Assembly: GCF_052857255.1 (NCBI RefSeq)
Contig: NC_135500.1
Location: 165,331,183 to 165,395,182, forward strand
Direction: 5' to 3'
Source: Amblyomma americanum
Lineage: Eukaryota; Arthropoda; Arachnida; Ixodida; Ixodidae
Length of the DNA stretch: 64,000 bases
Shown piece by piece: positions 36,097 through 48,300 of this stretch (position 1 is its first letter; each line of letters opens with the position of its first letter). A program made the position numbers and the translations under genes. The notes beneath the pieces are model-generated. The model had not been told where the DNA came from. It was given only the letters and a program-made list of their open reading frames with translations, and did not search any database.

Positions 36097-36785
36097 CCAG
36101 GTGTTGCAGGCAAGCCCGCCACTAATTTTGAAAGATCGGCTTTTTGGCTTATGAAGAGGGCATCTGCGGAATAATACCAGCGTCTGCGGACATCTGAAAA
36201 CAGGTGAATAAAGTTTACTGTAGCAGCCGCTTGACTTAGTTCTGATAATTAACTTCTCAACTATCACAGTTAGGCGACCGGTTGCAGTTAGATTTGTAGC
36301 CAGTCGTAGCCGATTAGAGATTTGTAGCAAGTCGTATACAGAAATAAACATATCAGTTTTTAAAATTTCGAAAACGCGATTACCCTCGCCGCTGTCGCCC
36401 AACGAATTTCGGTTACATCATGCCAAAATTCACGCGCTTTCGAAAAGCATGCAGAAAAAGCAACCTTTCCAGTGCGCATAACTAGTCGAAATAGCCGAAT
36501 TTTATCGAATCACAGCGCCCAGGGTTATCGTGATTTCGAAATTTTAAAAACTGATATGGCTATTTTTGTATATGACTGGCTACAAATCTCTAAACACAGC
36601 CAGCTGTCTAAATGTAATATTTAAAGAGTTATTTATCAGGAATTTGTCAAGCGACTAACTATTAACATAATTCAGCTGTTTCCTTACGTCCGCCAACGCG
36701 GGTATTATTGCCGTAGAAGCCGCCTTCATACCCCAAAAAGCCTGTTTTTAAAAATACCTGGCGGTATTCCATGAAAGACCTGGTG
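36097..36785. mobile_element. Fold-back element, copy 2
   Basis: Imperfect inverted halves (GGCTTTTTGGCTTATGAAGA at 36138 pairs with sequence near 36745) around a core that is shared with copy 1: CCAGTGCGCATAACTAGTCG here, CCAGTGCACATAACTTGTCG there. TA dinucleotides flank the ends. Non-coding. Confidence 0.68.
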
Positions 36786-37659
36786 TATAGAGCAACGCCT
36801 GACGGTTGCGCACCACACCTGATCTCGTCCACAAGGAGAGGAACCTCTTCTTACGTGCAGATATGATTCTTGAAAAGCACTATTCAAAGCGATATGAAAG
36901 TGGAACACCTGATTTGCACACTATGATAAGTTGCTCGCAAAATATTATGCGAAATATGCCAATTTTTTTTCTAATTATTGTCTCCGTGAACGAATGATCG
37001 ACCGTATTAATCTTTCACGCCGAATTAACAAAACTATTTTGAGTGAAAATGAAGTGCTTCCTTTCATATTGTGTATACATTCGCATAGGCTTATTGTTTC
37101 AAATGCCACCTCGTCATCAAGAGTGAACGATCGAGATAACCCGAAGTTATTCAGAGTTACAATGTTGCGACAAAAGGTTAATCAATTATGATGATTATTG
37201 TTTTTTTTTTTTTGACGCCAGGGCAATTACAATACCAAACGACACTGTAAGGTTCTACAGTCGCAAAAGTTGCTTTGAAACGACCAAATATTATCGTTGT
37301 TGTAAAGGAGGTCATAGAGAAGGGCATTGGTTAAGGATCGGACACTTCAGCTTTCAAACCAAGAGGTGCCTTAATATAAAGCGAAAACTGTGGACACCAT
37401 TGTATTTGAGCAATTGGAATAGTATTCGGTTAAAGATGTCAGCTCATCCCTGCTTATTCCACAATTAATGTGCAAATGTAGACTTTAACTAAAGTTGCGC
37501 TGCAGGAACCGTTCGAAGAATACGAGGCATCTGTGAATGTCGTTTTATTTTTCTCTTCATGCCATTTACGTGTAACGTCTCAGCTGCCGAAATTGTCAGA
37601 GATTAAGCATTCTCCAGCAGCGCCAGCAACGCGCATTTCTCTCCCCGACACCGCGGAAA

Positions 37660-38316
37660 ACGCGCACACGAAAACCGCGGGAAATTTGTGCGTGCTTTTA
37701 TTGGCGCAGCAAAACACCACGTGACAGCAAGCAACCAATCCGGTTTTGCTCCAAGGGGCGGAGCATTCGCGCGCGCACCCGTTGGGGCGGGAGCGCGAGC
37801 AGACGCTTCCCGCGAGAGACATTCGACAACGGTCGGCTCGAGCAGGGTCCCTCTGGTTATGGCGCCGACGTTTCGGGTTAAATCTTCGCTTTCGGAGTTC
37901 CACCAACGACGATGTGTATTAGCGTCACAGTACAGCACGCTCTTTCTTGCTTAAACGTTGCAGGAGGTGACATTTGTACCGCGTCGTTGACGACGTCGGA
38001 AAGTGCCGGTCGCCTTTGACGCGCCAACGTTGTCGTCTGCTGCTCGCCGCAGAGATCGCCGCCGCTTGCTCTTGTAGCTCTGGGAGTGTGTATTCGTGTC
38101 TGAGCACAGAAGAACAGTGGTTGTGCCGCAACAAAGAGCAGTAAAGTGTGTCTATGAAAAGGCTTTTGTGAGTGCTACGCACCCGCCAAACTTCTGACGG
38201 AGCGTCTGTCCTGTTTCGCGGAGGGGACTCGGCGCACCGGAGGCATGGGTAAACGTCCGCGCTCGGCAATTGCGACGGCAGTGCCCTCTGCGCATGCGCC
38301 AGCGCGGGGGCCCAAG
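37660..38316 (+). promoter_or_regulatory. CpG-rich promoter and 5' UTR region of the fuzzy-like gene
   Basis: A CpG-dense stretch after AT-rich DNA. It contains CCAAT boxes (37735 forward, 37700 reverse), an E-box CACGTG at 37718 and two GGGGCGG GC boxes at 37755 and 37784. A near-match X-box is at 37957. No TATA box was seen. The transcription start cannot be placed. The in-frame ATG at 38245 lies inside this interval. Confidence 0.55.
37957..37971 (-). promoter_or_regulatory. Possible X-box upstream of the fuzzy-like gene
   Basis: On the minus strand this reads GTCACCTCCTGCAAC, an X-box with one mismatch in the second half-site (TGCAAC instead of RGYAAC). It is 346 nt upstream of the preferred start codon. 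It would fit RFX control of a cilium gene, but one near-match in GC-rich DNA is weak evidence alone. Confidence 0.35.
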
Positions 38317-38394
38317 ATGGCCGGCCACCTGGCCGCTCTGACTGCCGACGGTGGAATACCGCTACTAACCCGGAAGATTGGAGACGTCAAAGCG
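38317..38394 (+). CDS. FUZ: Fuzzy-like planar cell polarity effector, first coding exon
   Basis: Fuzzy works with Inturned and WDPCP (CPLANE complex) at the ciliary base and in planar polarity. This exon encodes MAGHLAALTADGGIPLLTRK followed by IGDVKA, then a GCG|GTGAGT donor in phase 0. The block resembles the N-terminus of FUZ, in which a short hydrophobic strand leads into SGVPLF or SGLPLF and a basic turn. The ATG at 38317 has a strong context (AAGATGG) and gives the usual short leader. An in-frame ATG at 38245 would add 24 basic residues. No second exon (expected to encode a PF..GSLNGVHMF-type motif) was found to the right, so the rest of the gene is probably outside the window. With only 26 residues the assignment is likely but not certain. 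Confidence 0.6.
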
Positions 38395-39091
38395 GTGAGT
38401 GATGCCCTCACGATCGACAAACACACTGTCGCCTTTCTCGAGGCACCAGCGGCGGACGTCACGAAGCGAGTTCGCTGGGCGAAATACCGAAGTGCCGACG
38501 GCGGTTGCGTTGGCCTGTGCATCTCTCTAGAAGCGATGCTTTCCCCGTCACTTCACTTTAAGTGGCGTTCTTATGCTTTTGCGGTCGGTAGATTCCTTGC
38601 GTCTCGTTTGGAATCCAACGGTATTGTGGCGACGTCCATCCGTCAAGTTCGCAGCAACGTCTCCTAACGGCGTCATTGCGATGTCATTTCGCAACTCGTC
38701 CTGTGTGTTCTCACTGCGTGCCATCTCAGCTTCGTTTCGGGCAGGTAGCGGGTTTTTCAGGTGCGTGGCCCTGCGCTGTGCACGGCACACGTTGGGTGAA
38801 TCATCCCAAAACTCCTAGATCATGCTGTCATTTCAGTGCCGTGGCGCTGTGCGGCGCAATGCATTGCATGACACAAGACAACGGTGCCAGTTCGGATCGG
38901 ATGAAAATATGCTGGTATTCAACACATGTATTTTAGTGCGGTTGTACGCAGTCACTGCTGCTTGCAACCGAAAGCAACTGCCGCAGCGGTCATTAACTAC
39001 GCGAAGAGATTTTAGGCTGTTTTTTTTTTGTGCCGATAAGTTGCTGCTAAACGGCAGTGATTATACAACTAGGTTGAACCTGACCGCGTTT

Positions 39092-39385
39092 CCTTTTCCG
39101 TGATCGAGACAAGTAGACGCACGTAAACAAAACAGTTCGGTGCAGTTGACCCTCAGCAGTGGTGGCGAGCGTTCATGTTCCGCGGCAACGCTCACACAGT
39201 GTTGGGATTTTAAGGCGCGGGCTCCTTTCCCATGCCATGCACCCTATAAAGCCGAGCACCAGGCCGGGGATGGCATGTACCCATTAAGTAACCGGTGGGT
39301 ACCCGGCGGCAGTGGGAGTCGAACCCACCACCTCCCGAAGCCGAGGCGGGTGCTCTACCCCGAGGCCACGGCTGCCACGGTTGAG
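39092..39385 (-). mobile_element. tRNA-derived SINE of a different family
   Basis: The reverse strand begins with a tRNA-like head (GTGGCCTCGGGGTAGAGCAC, box B GGTTCGACTCC), then a body containing GGTACCCACCGG and GGTGCATGGCATGGG. It is unrelated in body to the Ruka-like copies. It ends close to the headless SINE that starts at 39433. Confidence 0.7.
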
Positions 39386-39432
39386 GAAACTGGCTTCGTA
39401 CTCCGTACTAAGTGAAGTCACGCTGATTGCAC

Positions 39433-39692
39433 AAACCCGGGTTCGAACCCGATCGCGGCGGCTGCGTTTTTATGGAGGAAAAACGCTAAGGCGCCCGTGT
39501 GCTGTGCGATGTCAGTGCACGTTAAAGATCCCCAGGTGGTCGAAATTATTCCGGAGCCCTCCACTACGGACCTATTTGTTGCTCTTTTCTTTCACTCCCT
39601 CCTTTATCCCTTCCCTTACGGCGCGGTTCAGGTGTCCAACGATATATGAGACAGATACTGCGCCATTTCCTTTCCACCAAAAAACCAATTAT
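39433..39692 (+). mobile_element. Ruka-like SINE lacking box A
   Basis: It starts within the tRNA head just before box B (GGTTCGAACCC) and continues to the A-rich end, so it is 5'-truncated or was cut by a neighbouring insertion. The body is almost identical to the copy at 11103, which suggests recent activity. Confidence 0.82.
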
Positions 39693-40776
39693 TATTATTA
39701 TTGCACAAAGACATTTTCAGTGCCTTTTCTTGTTTTCTATAATGAAGTGCCAGATAACATTTTCTTTACAGTCTGTAGCTTTCTACGAATGAGTTAACTG
39801 GCTGATCGTTTGAAGGAGGAAGATATACAAAACCCATCTGTTCGGCTGGTTCGTTGACCGATTAATTGGCGCTCATGCATTGGCGAAGATTTGTTAACAC
39901 GTCCTACTCCCACCGCCCGTTCTAGACTCTTACAGCTTTAGGGAGGCATAAAAAAAAAAACAGCGCACGGACCCGCGTTTACATGTGCTCGCCCACGCGA
40001 TGAGATCGCTTCAGTGGAGACGCCTTGAGTGAGCGCCGGGGATGTTTGTTTTGACAGCGGGATCCTTGGCACGACGGCCGTCCGCAGCTGCGTTTCATAG
40101 CGGGCCGGCCCGAAAGATTGTTTGTGGCACTAACGACGCCTGGAAGAAGTGTACAGTCTGTCTTCCGCGGCAGTTTCGCGCCGATGGTTCGTACACAAAA
40201 CGCACGTGTGGCGCGCTTGCGCGCATATGCGAGTGCGCTGTGGGGGGTCTCTCCTTTCGCTTAACAGCTTGGCCAAGCTGGGGACGTCGCGCGATTGTCA
40301 TGTGTTGGCACTACGACAGATTACATGTTCGCAGCATGTGTAGTGGTGCGCGAACATCAGCTGACTTGGTAAGAATTGAGACTGCGTGGCGTCGACTGTT
40401 TCACTTAGCCAGCTGATTACCCATATTTATAAGGACTCTGTACTTTTGTAGGACGCAGTTCGATCAAGACGGGCATGTTTTCACGCATAAAAAAAAAAAA
40501 ACTAACGAAAACGCATGCTGAGGTTCCTGGCTGCCAAATGCCTCGCGGGTGGTGCTTTGCGGGAGCATCCGCTGTCGTTATTAGCGTTATCACAAACTGC
40601 GCATTACGTTTGAGCCGAAACCTTGTGGCGCACCACGTCGCGTTGCGACGTCATTAGTCGCTACGGGATGCCCCCGTAATGAAAAGCAAAGAATGGCTGC
40701 CGGAAGATGTCATTGTATGCCTACATAACTTGTTAATTTTTTTAGTTCGAATCACCTCTTTTAAGTGCATACGTCT

Positions 40777-41073
40777 GATGCAATGAAAATTTGTTGTTGG
40801 GGAAAGCAAGTGGCGCAGTATCTGTCTCACATATCGGCGGACACCTGAACCGCGCCGTAAGGGAAGGGATAAAGGAGAGACTGAGAGAAGACAAGAAGAA
40901 AGATGCCGTAGAGGAGGGTTCCGGAATAATGTCGACCACCTGGGTATCTTTAATGTGCACTGACATCGCACAGCACACGGGCGCCTTAGCCTTTCGCCTC
41001 CGCAGTCGGGTTCGAACCCAAGTTCTCAGGATCAGTAGCCGAGCGCCCTAACCACTGAGCCATCACGGCGGGT
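40777..41073 (-). mobile_element. Ruka-like SINE, full length
   Basis: Read on the reverse strand it has a head with box A (TGGCTCAGTGG) and box B (GGTTCGAACCC), a body and a CCCCAACAACAAA end. The flanks TGCATACGTCT (40766-40776) and TGCACACGTCT (41074-41084) match at 10 of 11 positions, a target-site duplication. Confidence 0.85.
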
Positions 41074-41550
41074 TGCACACGTCTCCCGTTACGCGTTTCG
41101 TGCTGTGTTCAGCCTGCCTGAGGTAAAAAACGGTGCCTTTTGAGTCGAGTGTTCAACTGTGTATTTTTATTCGTCTCTTTATAAGAGCTCTGTGTTGATA
41201 ACCTTGCTGTCCACGCTGCTAATTACAATAGTTGAGAATTCCCTGTTTCACACTGGGCCCGAAGGGTTTTCTAAAACCCCTCCCCCACCTTCCAGGACAA
41301 TAGCCAATCGAACGAGGCACAAGTAATTCACGAACTGTCACAGCTCTGTGTCAATATGCGCAGCAGTCTGCTGCCTCGTGTCGCACTTGAGAAGTGCAGG
41401 CGGATTGACTTCCCCTGATGCATGGGATGCACGCGTGACATCACTCTCGACAGCTCGAAACAACGACGAGCTGCCCTCTGTAGAGCGACTCCCGAACGGA
41501 CGCGTGGAATTCTCTCTTCGTCGGGTGCTATTGTTCGTTTGAATGGCAGG

Positions 41551-42130
41551 TCCCTTCTTTACTCACACGGGCACACGGCAATTGAGTCGAGAGCCTTCGA
41601 GATTCTCAATTGCTATCGAACTCGAAGGAGTTTTTTCACTGCCACACGGCCAACTAGATCGCCGTCGAGAGATTCCATAATCTCACGTCAAGGCACTGTG
41701 GCGCCCCCGTCGCCCCAATAATTTTTCAAGGTGGGCAAGCAATCAGCTTATAAGCTTAACCTGAAAAGGTTAAACACAAAATGTTCATACTAATCGCTCT
41801 TGAAATTAATTTGTTTGGCAACAATGGTAATAAGCTTGCTGCAGTGCATGTATTGCAAGTGTAGTCGGGCCTCTCTCTCTCTTTTTTTTTTTTCGTGCAA
41901 TGTAGGCTGTATATTTTAAACTCGCATATTTTCTTTTCAGAGATGATGCTGCTCTGATTTTATTCCCCAGCGTGGTCCGTGTCCGATAAGAGTGGACGGA
42001 GCCGCCGTTTGAAGGCCCCCGAGATTTCTGATAGGGATCCGCGCTGCTTCGTTGCACGATAGCGCTCAGTTGGCCTTTGAGTCGATAGACTGTCGGTCGG
42101 AAAGCCTTCGAAACGACCGTGTGCACGACA
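41551..42130. mobile_element. Related DNA transposon, copy 2, inverted and shorter
   Basis: The right end, reverse-complemented, matches the left end of the 32214 element (GATAGTCTATCGACTCAAAGG-type sequence appears here as GACAGTCTATCGACTCAAAG). The left end matches its right end (CATCGAACTCGAAGGAGTT there, CTATCGAACTCGAAGGAGTT here). The terminal CCCCTGT is eroded. Confidence 0.65.
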
Positions 42131-42364
42131 ATTAGACGGTGTCACTGGGCTTCCGTACACACCTCCGGGTTGGAAACTTGGGCCCACTAAGCGGAATTTG
42201 GTCTACCTGCTTCGCGCGGTAACGCGATTAGTTGTGTTCGCACGGCACACCTGTTTTACACGGCGAGCCGAAGCCTGTGTCATAAGACCGTTTAGAGAGG
42301 ATTAATGGTTTACTGGCTAATATTTTTATGCGGGATAATTAAGCGGAAAACAAATAATCGCCGC

Positions 42365-42520
42365 CTTGTTAAAGGGACAGTGCGGAGGAATCGAAGTCGG
42401 CCTGTATCAATAGATTACCGTGTCCTAACGACAAAGAGGTTACTTTCACTGGTAAAAGAGCTCTTACGAAGGAAAATAAAAGAACGTGCAAAGGACAAAA
42501 TGCAAGTGTCGCCGTAACCG
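42365..42520. repeat. Probable interspersed repeat fragment
   Basis: It starts TTAAAGGGACAGTGCGGAGG and continues with an AGATTACC-containing body similar to a very common tick repeat as remembered. Single copy here. Confidence 0.4.
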
Positions 42521-42554
42521 GCCAAATCGATCCTTTACCACTCTTTTAACTGCG

Positions 42555-42612
42555 CATCACTGAGGCTGTAGGATATACCGCCATACTGAGGCTGTAGGAT
42601 ATACCGCCATCC
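42555..42612. repeat. Tandem duplication of about 26 bp
   Basis: The unit ACTGAGGCTGTAGGATATAC plus CGCCAT occurs twice back to back, identical. Confidence 0.85.
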
Positions 42613-43496
42613 ACTTGTCACGGCGATCACGGAGCCCTTTTTTGCTGTAGATGTCACGAGTTTGAATCGAGGGGCGGGAACACCTTTAAATGTATTTTTT
42701 TTTATCGGCAATAAATGGCTAGTGGTTTGCGAATAGCACTTTTTGAAAACCTTATAGACCACGAATCGAATATTTTTACGAATATTCGCTGCTTGTGCCA
42801 GTATTCGTGCATTACGAATAATCGTGCGAAACAGCCTAAGTTATAGCGCTGCGATACGGGTCAGAAGACGCAACATTAATCTCCACTACAGGTACGCAAC
42901 ACGAAATCAATGTATGAAGTCTGTGACCGTCATGTCATATACGTATTACCGTTTACTGCTGATGACGACACATCTCAGTGGAAGAGTTGGGCGAGAGCAA
43001 CGTATATATGAGGCGTGATCTCCGAGATCGTGCAGCAGTGCAGGTTTAAGCCCCGCCACGTGCCTTGGAGGCCATGTATGAGCATTCTGAACGCCGCCAC
43101 GCGAATGGACCACGTCATGTCGCTGAACCATGAGCTACGCAAACCGACCGCGGCAGGCCAGCGTCCGAGTGGGACATGTTTTTCGAACTGTCGTCGAAGA
43201 AAGTTACGGCGCGTTGTATTCGAACTAACCGCTAACCAAATGCGTATTTCGCGGCAGGACACACATCACCACGCCCAAAAATAAACAAACAAAAATAAGA
43301 GAATTTTTTTGTCGGGAGGCGGCAGAAAGCCACGTGGTGTGTTATCACGAGGAAAATAGGTGGGATAGGAGCGCTAATTCAAGTGGGGAGGGTTGTTGCC
43401 GACTGTAATGTTGTCGTCCTGAATTTCGCACACGATCGTCTTGCAGCCCGGCCCTTCAATAAAAGTAGATTGCTTATGAAAAAAGGAAAAAAAAAG

Positions 43497-43650
43497 AGAT
43501 GAAGGAGGTAGTGCAAGAAAGAAATAGGCGCTGTCTTTGAGGGCTCCGGATTGATTCATTTCGATTACCTGGGTTTCGACCACCTGATGTGTCGTTAACG
43601 GGCACTGACATCGCGCAGCACACTACGGGCCCTGTTGACTTATCTCGCAA
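43497..43650 (-). mobile_element. SINE fragment, no tRNA head
   Basis: The reverse strand contains the GATGTCAGTGCCCGTTAACG-like body and a CCGGAGCCCTCA motif with a short internal duplication (ACCTGGGTTTCGACCACCTG on the plus strand). The head is replaced by unrelated sequence. Confidence 0.6.
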
Positions 43651-44222
43651 CGCCAAGCAAATATGAGAAAGGTGGGCAAAACCGATAAAGGCGGGGAAAG
43701 ATGAGGGCCTGGCCTGTTGCTCGCATCGAATTGTTAGAGGGGCAGTTGCGGCATCGTTTTCTTGCTCGACCGTTTCTCGCGACCCTTTCTGCCTGCCCAG
43801 ACCGTCAGCTGCATGCCTGTCTTCCTGGTCGCTTCATTGTAGGTGGGGAGTGGCTCTATTTTCTGCGACGGCTACCGCCTGGGGTTCAACAGCGACGAAT
43901 CCAGAGGGCGCGCCTGTCGTTTACGACGGAGTGACGCTGGACCATGCCCAGGACGCAACATGCGCGCAGGGTATCGCGTGTGCGCTCCTATCACGCGATC
44001 TTCCCGTCGCGTGGAATGTCCGTCGTTGATTCTGCGGCGCTAGGAACGCTCTCCCTGGGAGCGTGGGACCTCGACCTCGCTCTGCCGTCTTAATTGGGCT
44101 TTCTTTCTCTTTTTCCAGAACGATAGCTCCATTTACAGGTTGCTTGCTTTGTGGACATGAGTCGGAAGGTACATACGACCTCTGCTGTTGTGTGGTCTCT
44201 TGTACCTGGTCGGATAGTATAC

Positions 44223-44248
44223 GGGGGGGGGGGGGGGGGGGGGGGGGG
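44223..44248. repeat. G26 homopolymer
   Basis: 26 consecutive G on the plus strand. Confidence 0.95.
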
Positions 44249-44537
44249 TTGAAGGATACAGCTATCTCTCTCACTTCTTCGTGAATGATACAGCTGTCTT
44301 GCTCACTTCTTTGCCTCAGAGGAAGGTCGGAAAGCTCGTGGATTCAGTATTTAACGGGAGCTCAGCAGAAGGTATCGTACACACGTAGAGTCGCGAAGCG
44401 GTGGGCGGATTTGTTTTCGACGGAGACCTGTGTGTAATAATTGGCTGGCAGACTGCGAACCGGTCCCGTGTTGGCCAGAAGAAGATAAAAAGAATGAAGT
44501 GCGGTCGCAGAGTTTTCTGCACGTATCGTCGTTAGTA

Positions 44538-44702
44538 TAAAGGAATCATATTCTTAGCGGTAAGAAACAGACACAACACCAAGCTACACACACACAGGAC
44601 ACCGTGTCCTGTGTGTGTGTAGCTTGGTGTTGTGTCTGTTTCTTACCGCTAAGAATATGATTCCTTTAAGCCGTTACCAACTAGCCCAACTTAATGTTTT
44701 AA
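44538..44702 (+). mobile_element. Hairpin insertion 2 (perfect 64-bp arms plus unique tail)
   Basis: Arms 44539-44602 and 44604-44667 are perfect 64-nt reverse complements separated by one base. The tail contains TTACCAACTAGCCCAA, nearly the same as in hairpin 1. Flanking repeats CGTCGTTAGTA (44527-44537) and CGTCATTAGTA (44703-44713) differ at one position and look like an 11-bp target-site duplication. The arm sequence differs strongly from that of hairpin 1. Confidence 0.8.
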
Positions 44703-45399
44703 CGTCATTAGTAGCAGTGGCCGACAGACAAGCTTAACAAACAGTCTAGCCTATGTCTGTTTGGCCTTCTCCGGCGGTACTTTCCAGTATTGGGAAGCAT
44801 AAAGGTAAGCATAAAATGTGCAGTGGAGCTTGAAATTTATGGCGCTCATTTATTCAACGCCGTCATCCTCATGAAGCATTCTCCATCGTCCATTGGACGT
44901 GTCGTGCCGCGCGCTTCGCTGTCAGCAGTGGCTCCCGCCGAGCGCGCCCATCCTCTGATCGGCTGACGCAGTTCGACCAGCTGAGCGATGCGCGGTTTTC
45001 TTCGCTTTGCTAACCATGACCGGCGCCGGGCCGTTTCAAGGCGACGCTGTGCTATAGAGCTCGGCAGACGGCTCATTCACGCTGCCTGTTGAACCTGTTG
45101 GACCTCGTTATAACGAATTTGAAGGGGCCCGGCGATTAGTCCGGTATAGCTGTATAGCTTCGTTATAGCGCGTGTTGACGTTGTTATATACATTATTTCG
45201 TTATAACGAAGGGCGACTTTAATTTGCCTGAATATTTCGTGCTTAAATGCGAGGGGCGGGAGAGTCCCGCTTCCCTCGGATGAATACCTCACGAAAGTGT
45301 TCGTAAAGCTATCTGCGAGAGGCTTTTTACCGACAGACCGCGTCGGCGTGGCTCCTGGCGTAAGATGTTGTAACCGAAAAATCCTACATCCGCTCGCTG

Positions 45400-48300
45400 G
45401 CTGATGGTGAAGCATTGATGATACCCATCTGGGGCGCGGGAGGATGAGGAGCGGGGCTCAGTACGTCACTCCTTCATCCCGGTTGGGAGTTCTCTATTCA
45501 AGGTCACAGTTTCAACGGGCTTCATTCGGATCCCCAACCGGCGTTCATTGGCGCACGTTAGGAGGTTGCCAGCAGAACCTTCTGCACGACAGTTATGCGT
45601 AGCGTTGGTACGGCCGACCGGCAGACTCGGCTACAAACCTGGGCGACCCTGCCGTGAGCGTCATCACACCGCTTTCCTCCTCTCGGCCGCTCCAAATTGT
45701 TCCTGCTCGGCGCTCAGGCGAAAACAATGCCAGGAAGTCCGCGGCTGGCCCCGCTGACGGCTCGCTGCCGCTGAGCCCGCTCAGGCATTCGGGGGGGGGG
45801 GGGGGGGGGAACAAAAAAAAATGTTTCGCCGACACCGAGACGCGCTGAGGGGAGAGTGCGACGTGTGCGGACCACGATAGCTCTACTGGCAGCGGAGGGG
45901 GAGGTAACGACAGAGGGAGAGGGATAAAACTCTCGTGTCCACGCACGCACGCATCCGCACACACAGACAGGCGTGCACGAGAGATGCGGGAAAGCAGCGT
46001 TTGTGAAGGCGACAGTAGTAGCAGGAAAAACAGACGCGTAAGCCCGGAACTTGGCCGTTGTTGGCGACAGAAAAACGGATGCGCAATGTGCGCCCATACA
46101 ATGGCGCGGCTGTGTGTAGAAAGGACGACCCCCGGGATTAAATTATGCGCCACGCGGAAGAGCAGGCTCGGGGATATCTGTTTACGGTCGTCGCCCACGC
46201 CGCGCGTGTGGGCATGCGTGGTGAGATGACGAAAGAGGCGGAGTAGGCAGGAGGAATGGTATGCGAAGTGTAGTTCAGCACCTAACTAGTCCGGAAGGAG
46301 AAACGGCCCTTATGTGCAAGATTATTGGAATTACAAGGGACGTCTGTAACAATGTCCGTTAGATGCTCACCACGTCCACATTACTACAGACGAATGCCAT
46401 AGATGCTGAATGGTATGTCATTTTACTTCCTGGACATGTGGTCCTTCGTGGTATGTACATCCAGTGGATATGTGTGGTTTGTTGAGGCATTGAATTTAAT
46501 TTGGACAATCCATTTTGGCGCGCCAAAGTATCATGTGGGCGAGCGTTTTCGAATTCCATCCCCGTTAAAGTGCTGCCACGCACGGTCGGGATCGAACTCA
46601 CGACCTCGTTCTCATGTAGCCATAACGCCGTATAGCCACGCCACTACGCCGTCGTGGTGGGTATGTACAAGGCGTCGTCGACGCGAGCTATAGATATCCA
46701 GCAGGTCATCGTGCACGCGCGCGCGTGCTTCTGACTCGATTAGCGCTCGCCGCGCTCTCGCGAAAGACCGGCACAGCATGATGCGGGCCGAGCGAGAGGG
46801 CGCCGACGTTTCGGAGAGACTGAAACTGCTCTTCCTCCTCCCGCGCTGAAACAAACTGTGGGAATCCGGGACATGAACGGACGAAGCATCATCTTTGGCA
46901 CAGCGGAGGGGGCTCGTTGCGAGATCGATTCGAGCCGTCGGCGGCCTAGTTTTGGAAACTGCCTTGCGCGCGCGCCTGGTGGGCCCGTTAGCGTAATCGC
47001 CCTTCGTGCGTAACGGTGCTCGCCGCGGGATAGATACAAACTCGATCGCGCCGTGTCGTCGAAATACTTCGGGCCTCCGTTTCGGGGGCACGATTGTGCC
47101 GTGAGGAATGAGGCAATCAGTTTAAAGCCTCCTCTCGAGCAAGCATCATTGGATAGGAGGAAGGCGCGCTGTTCATTTGTAAGCAAGCCAGCGATGCATT
47201 GTTGTTGTACCACGGTGCCGTATAACCTGACGCTGAAAGTTATGGCGCTGTGGCAGTCTATTCTAGAGTTTTTTTCTATACGACAGCGTCAGATTCTTAA
47301 TCGCGTTATTTTTGTGCCCACACGTACCTTTTGTTCAGACACTCGAAAATTAATATCTTGCACAGGTGGTGCAAGAATACTGGGCACACATCGGAGGGCG
47401 ACCGCCCGGTTTCTTCTAAAAAGTCTTCGGGACCCTGAACTAGATTACAAATGGTGACGCTGGCAGCTGGGGGCTTTTCTGGGCGCTTGCACAGGTGTTT
47501 GCAGAGAACTGCTGTAGGTCACAGAATTGTGCCACATACTTGTCGGTCACGGTGGACGAATTGCCGGCGGGAAAAACATTAGGCTGTGTATAGTCGCGCC
47601 TGTTGCTTACAGCAGCCTCAAATTCAAGCACCCTGACGATAATTCTGAGAGATAAGACAACTACTTTTATCTTCTTGGCGATCCGGATTTAGAGAGCGGT
47701 TTATAGATCTGTCGCGCCTTGTGGTGTCCGGTTGCTCCATATCTGTGCTCAACACTGAGACTTGGAAGCCGTTTTTGATGCACACATATATGGACGTGTG
47801 AAAAAAAAAGTAGTAGTCTGATGACGTCGAGCCAACGCTTAATTTTATTAAAAAAAAAATCTAAATTGCATACACATGCTGGCAACACGCGTTCGCGTGA
47901 GACGCCGCGCTCAGCGCATGCACATGCTGGCAGCGCGTTCCGAGTGCTGTTCACGTGTATAGCTCGCCTACAAAGGAAAAAAGAACGACTGAGCGGGAAG
48001 TGTATTCGTGTTAGGGGAAGGACGAGGGGTTTGGGGGGTATGCACGCAGTAAGCCGAGGAAATGAAGAAACTAAAAACCCATACACCTGCGGAGGAAGGA
48101 GTGAAAGCCGGGAAGAAAGGGAGGTGAAAAGAAAAACAAGGCGAGGAAGCTCTGGTGGGACTGCATACGTCGCGGGTCCTGGGAAACAAAACGCGGGTCG
48201 TCTAGATACCGACGGCCAGCTCTAGCCGCCAGTTGGGCTGCCCGGTCCTGTAGAGTAGAAGGCGGACTCCGTGAGAAAAAAACGGCCGCCGTGTACGACG

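Noticed and set aside
39300..39385. tRNA gene on the minus strand
   Set aside because: It has good internal promoter boxes but weak acceptor-stem pairing, and it continues into a SINE body; called as a SINE head instead.
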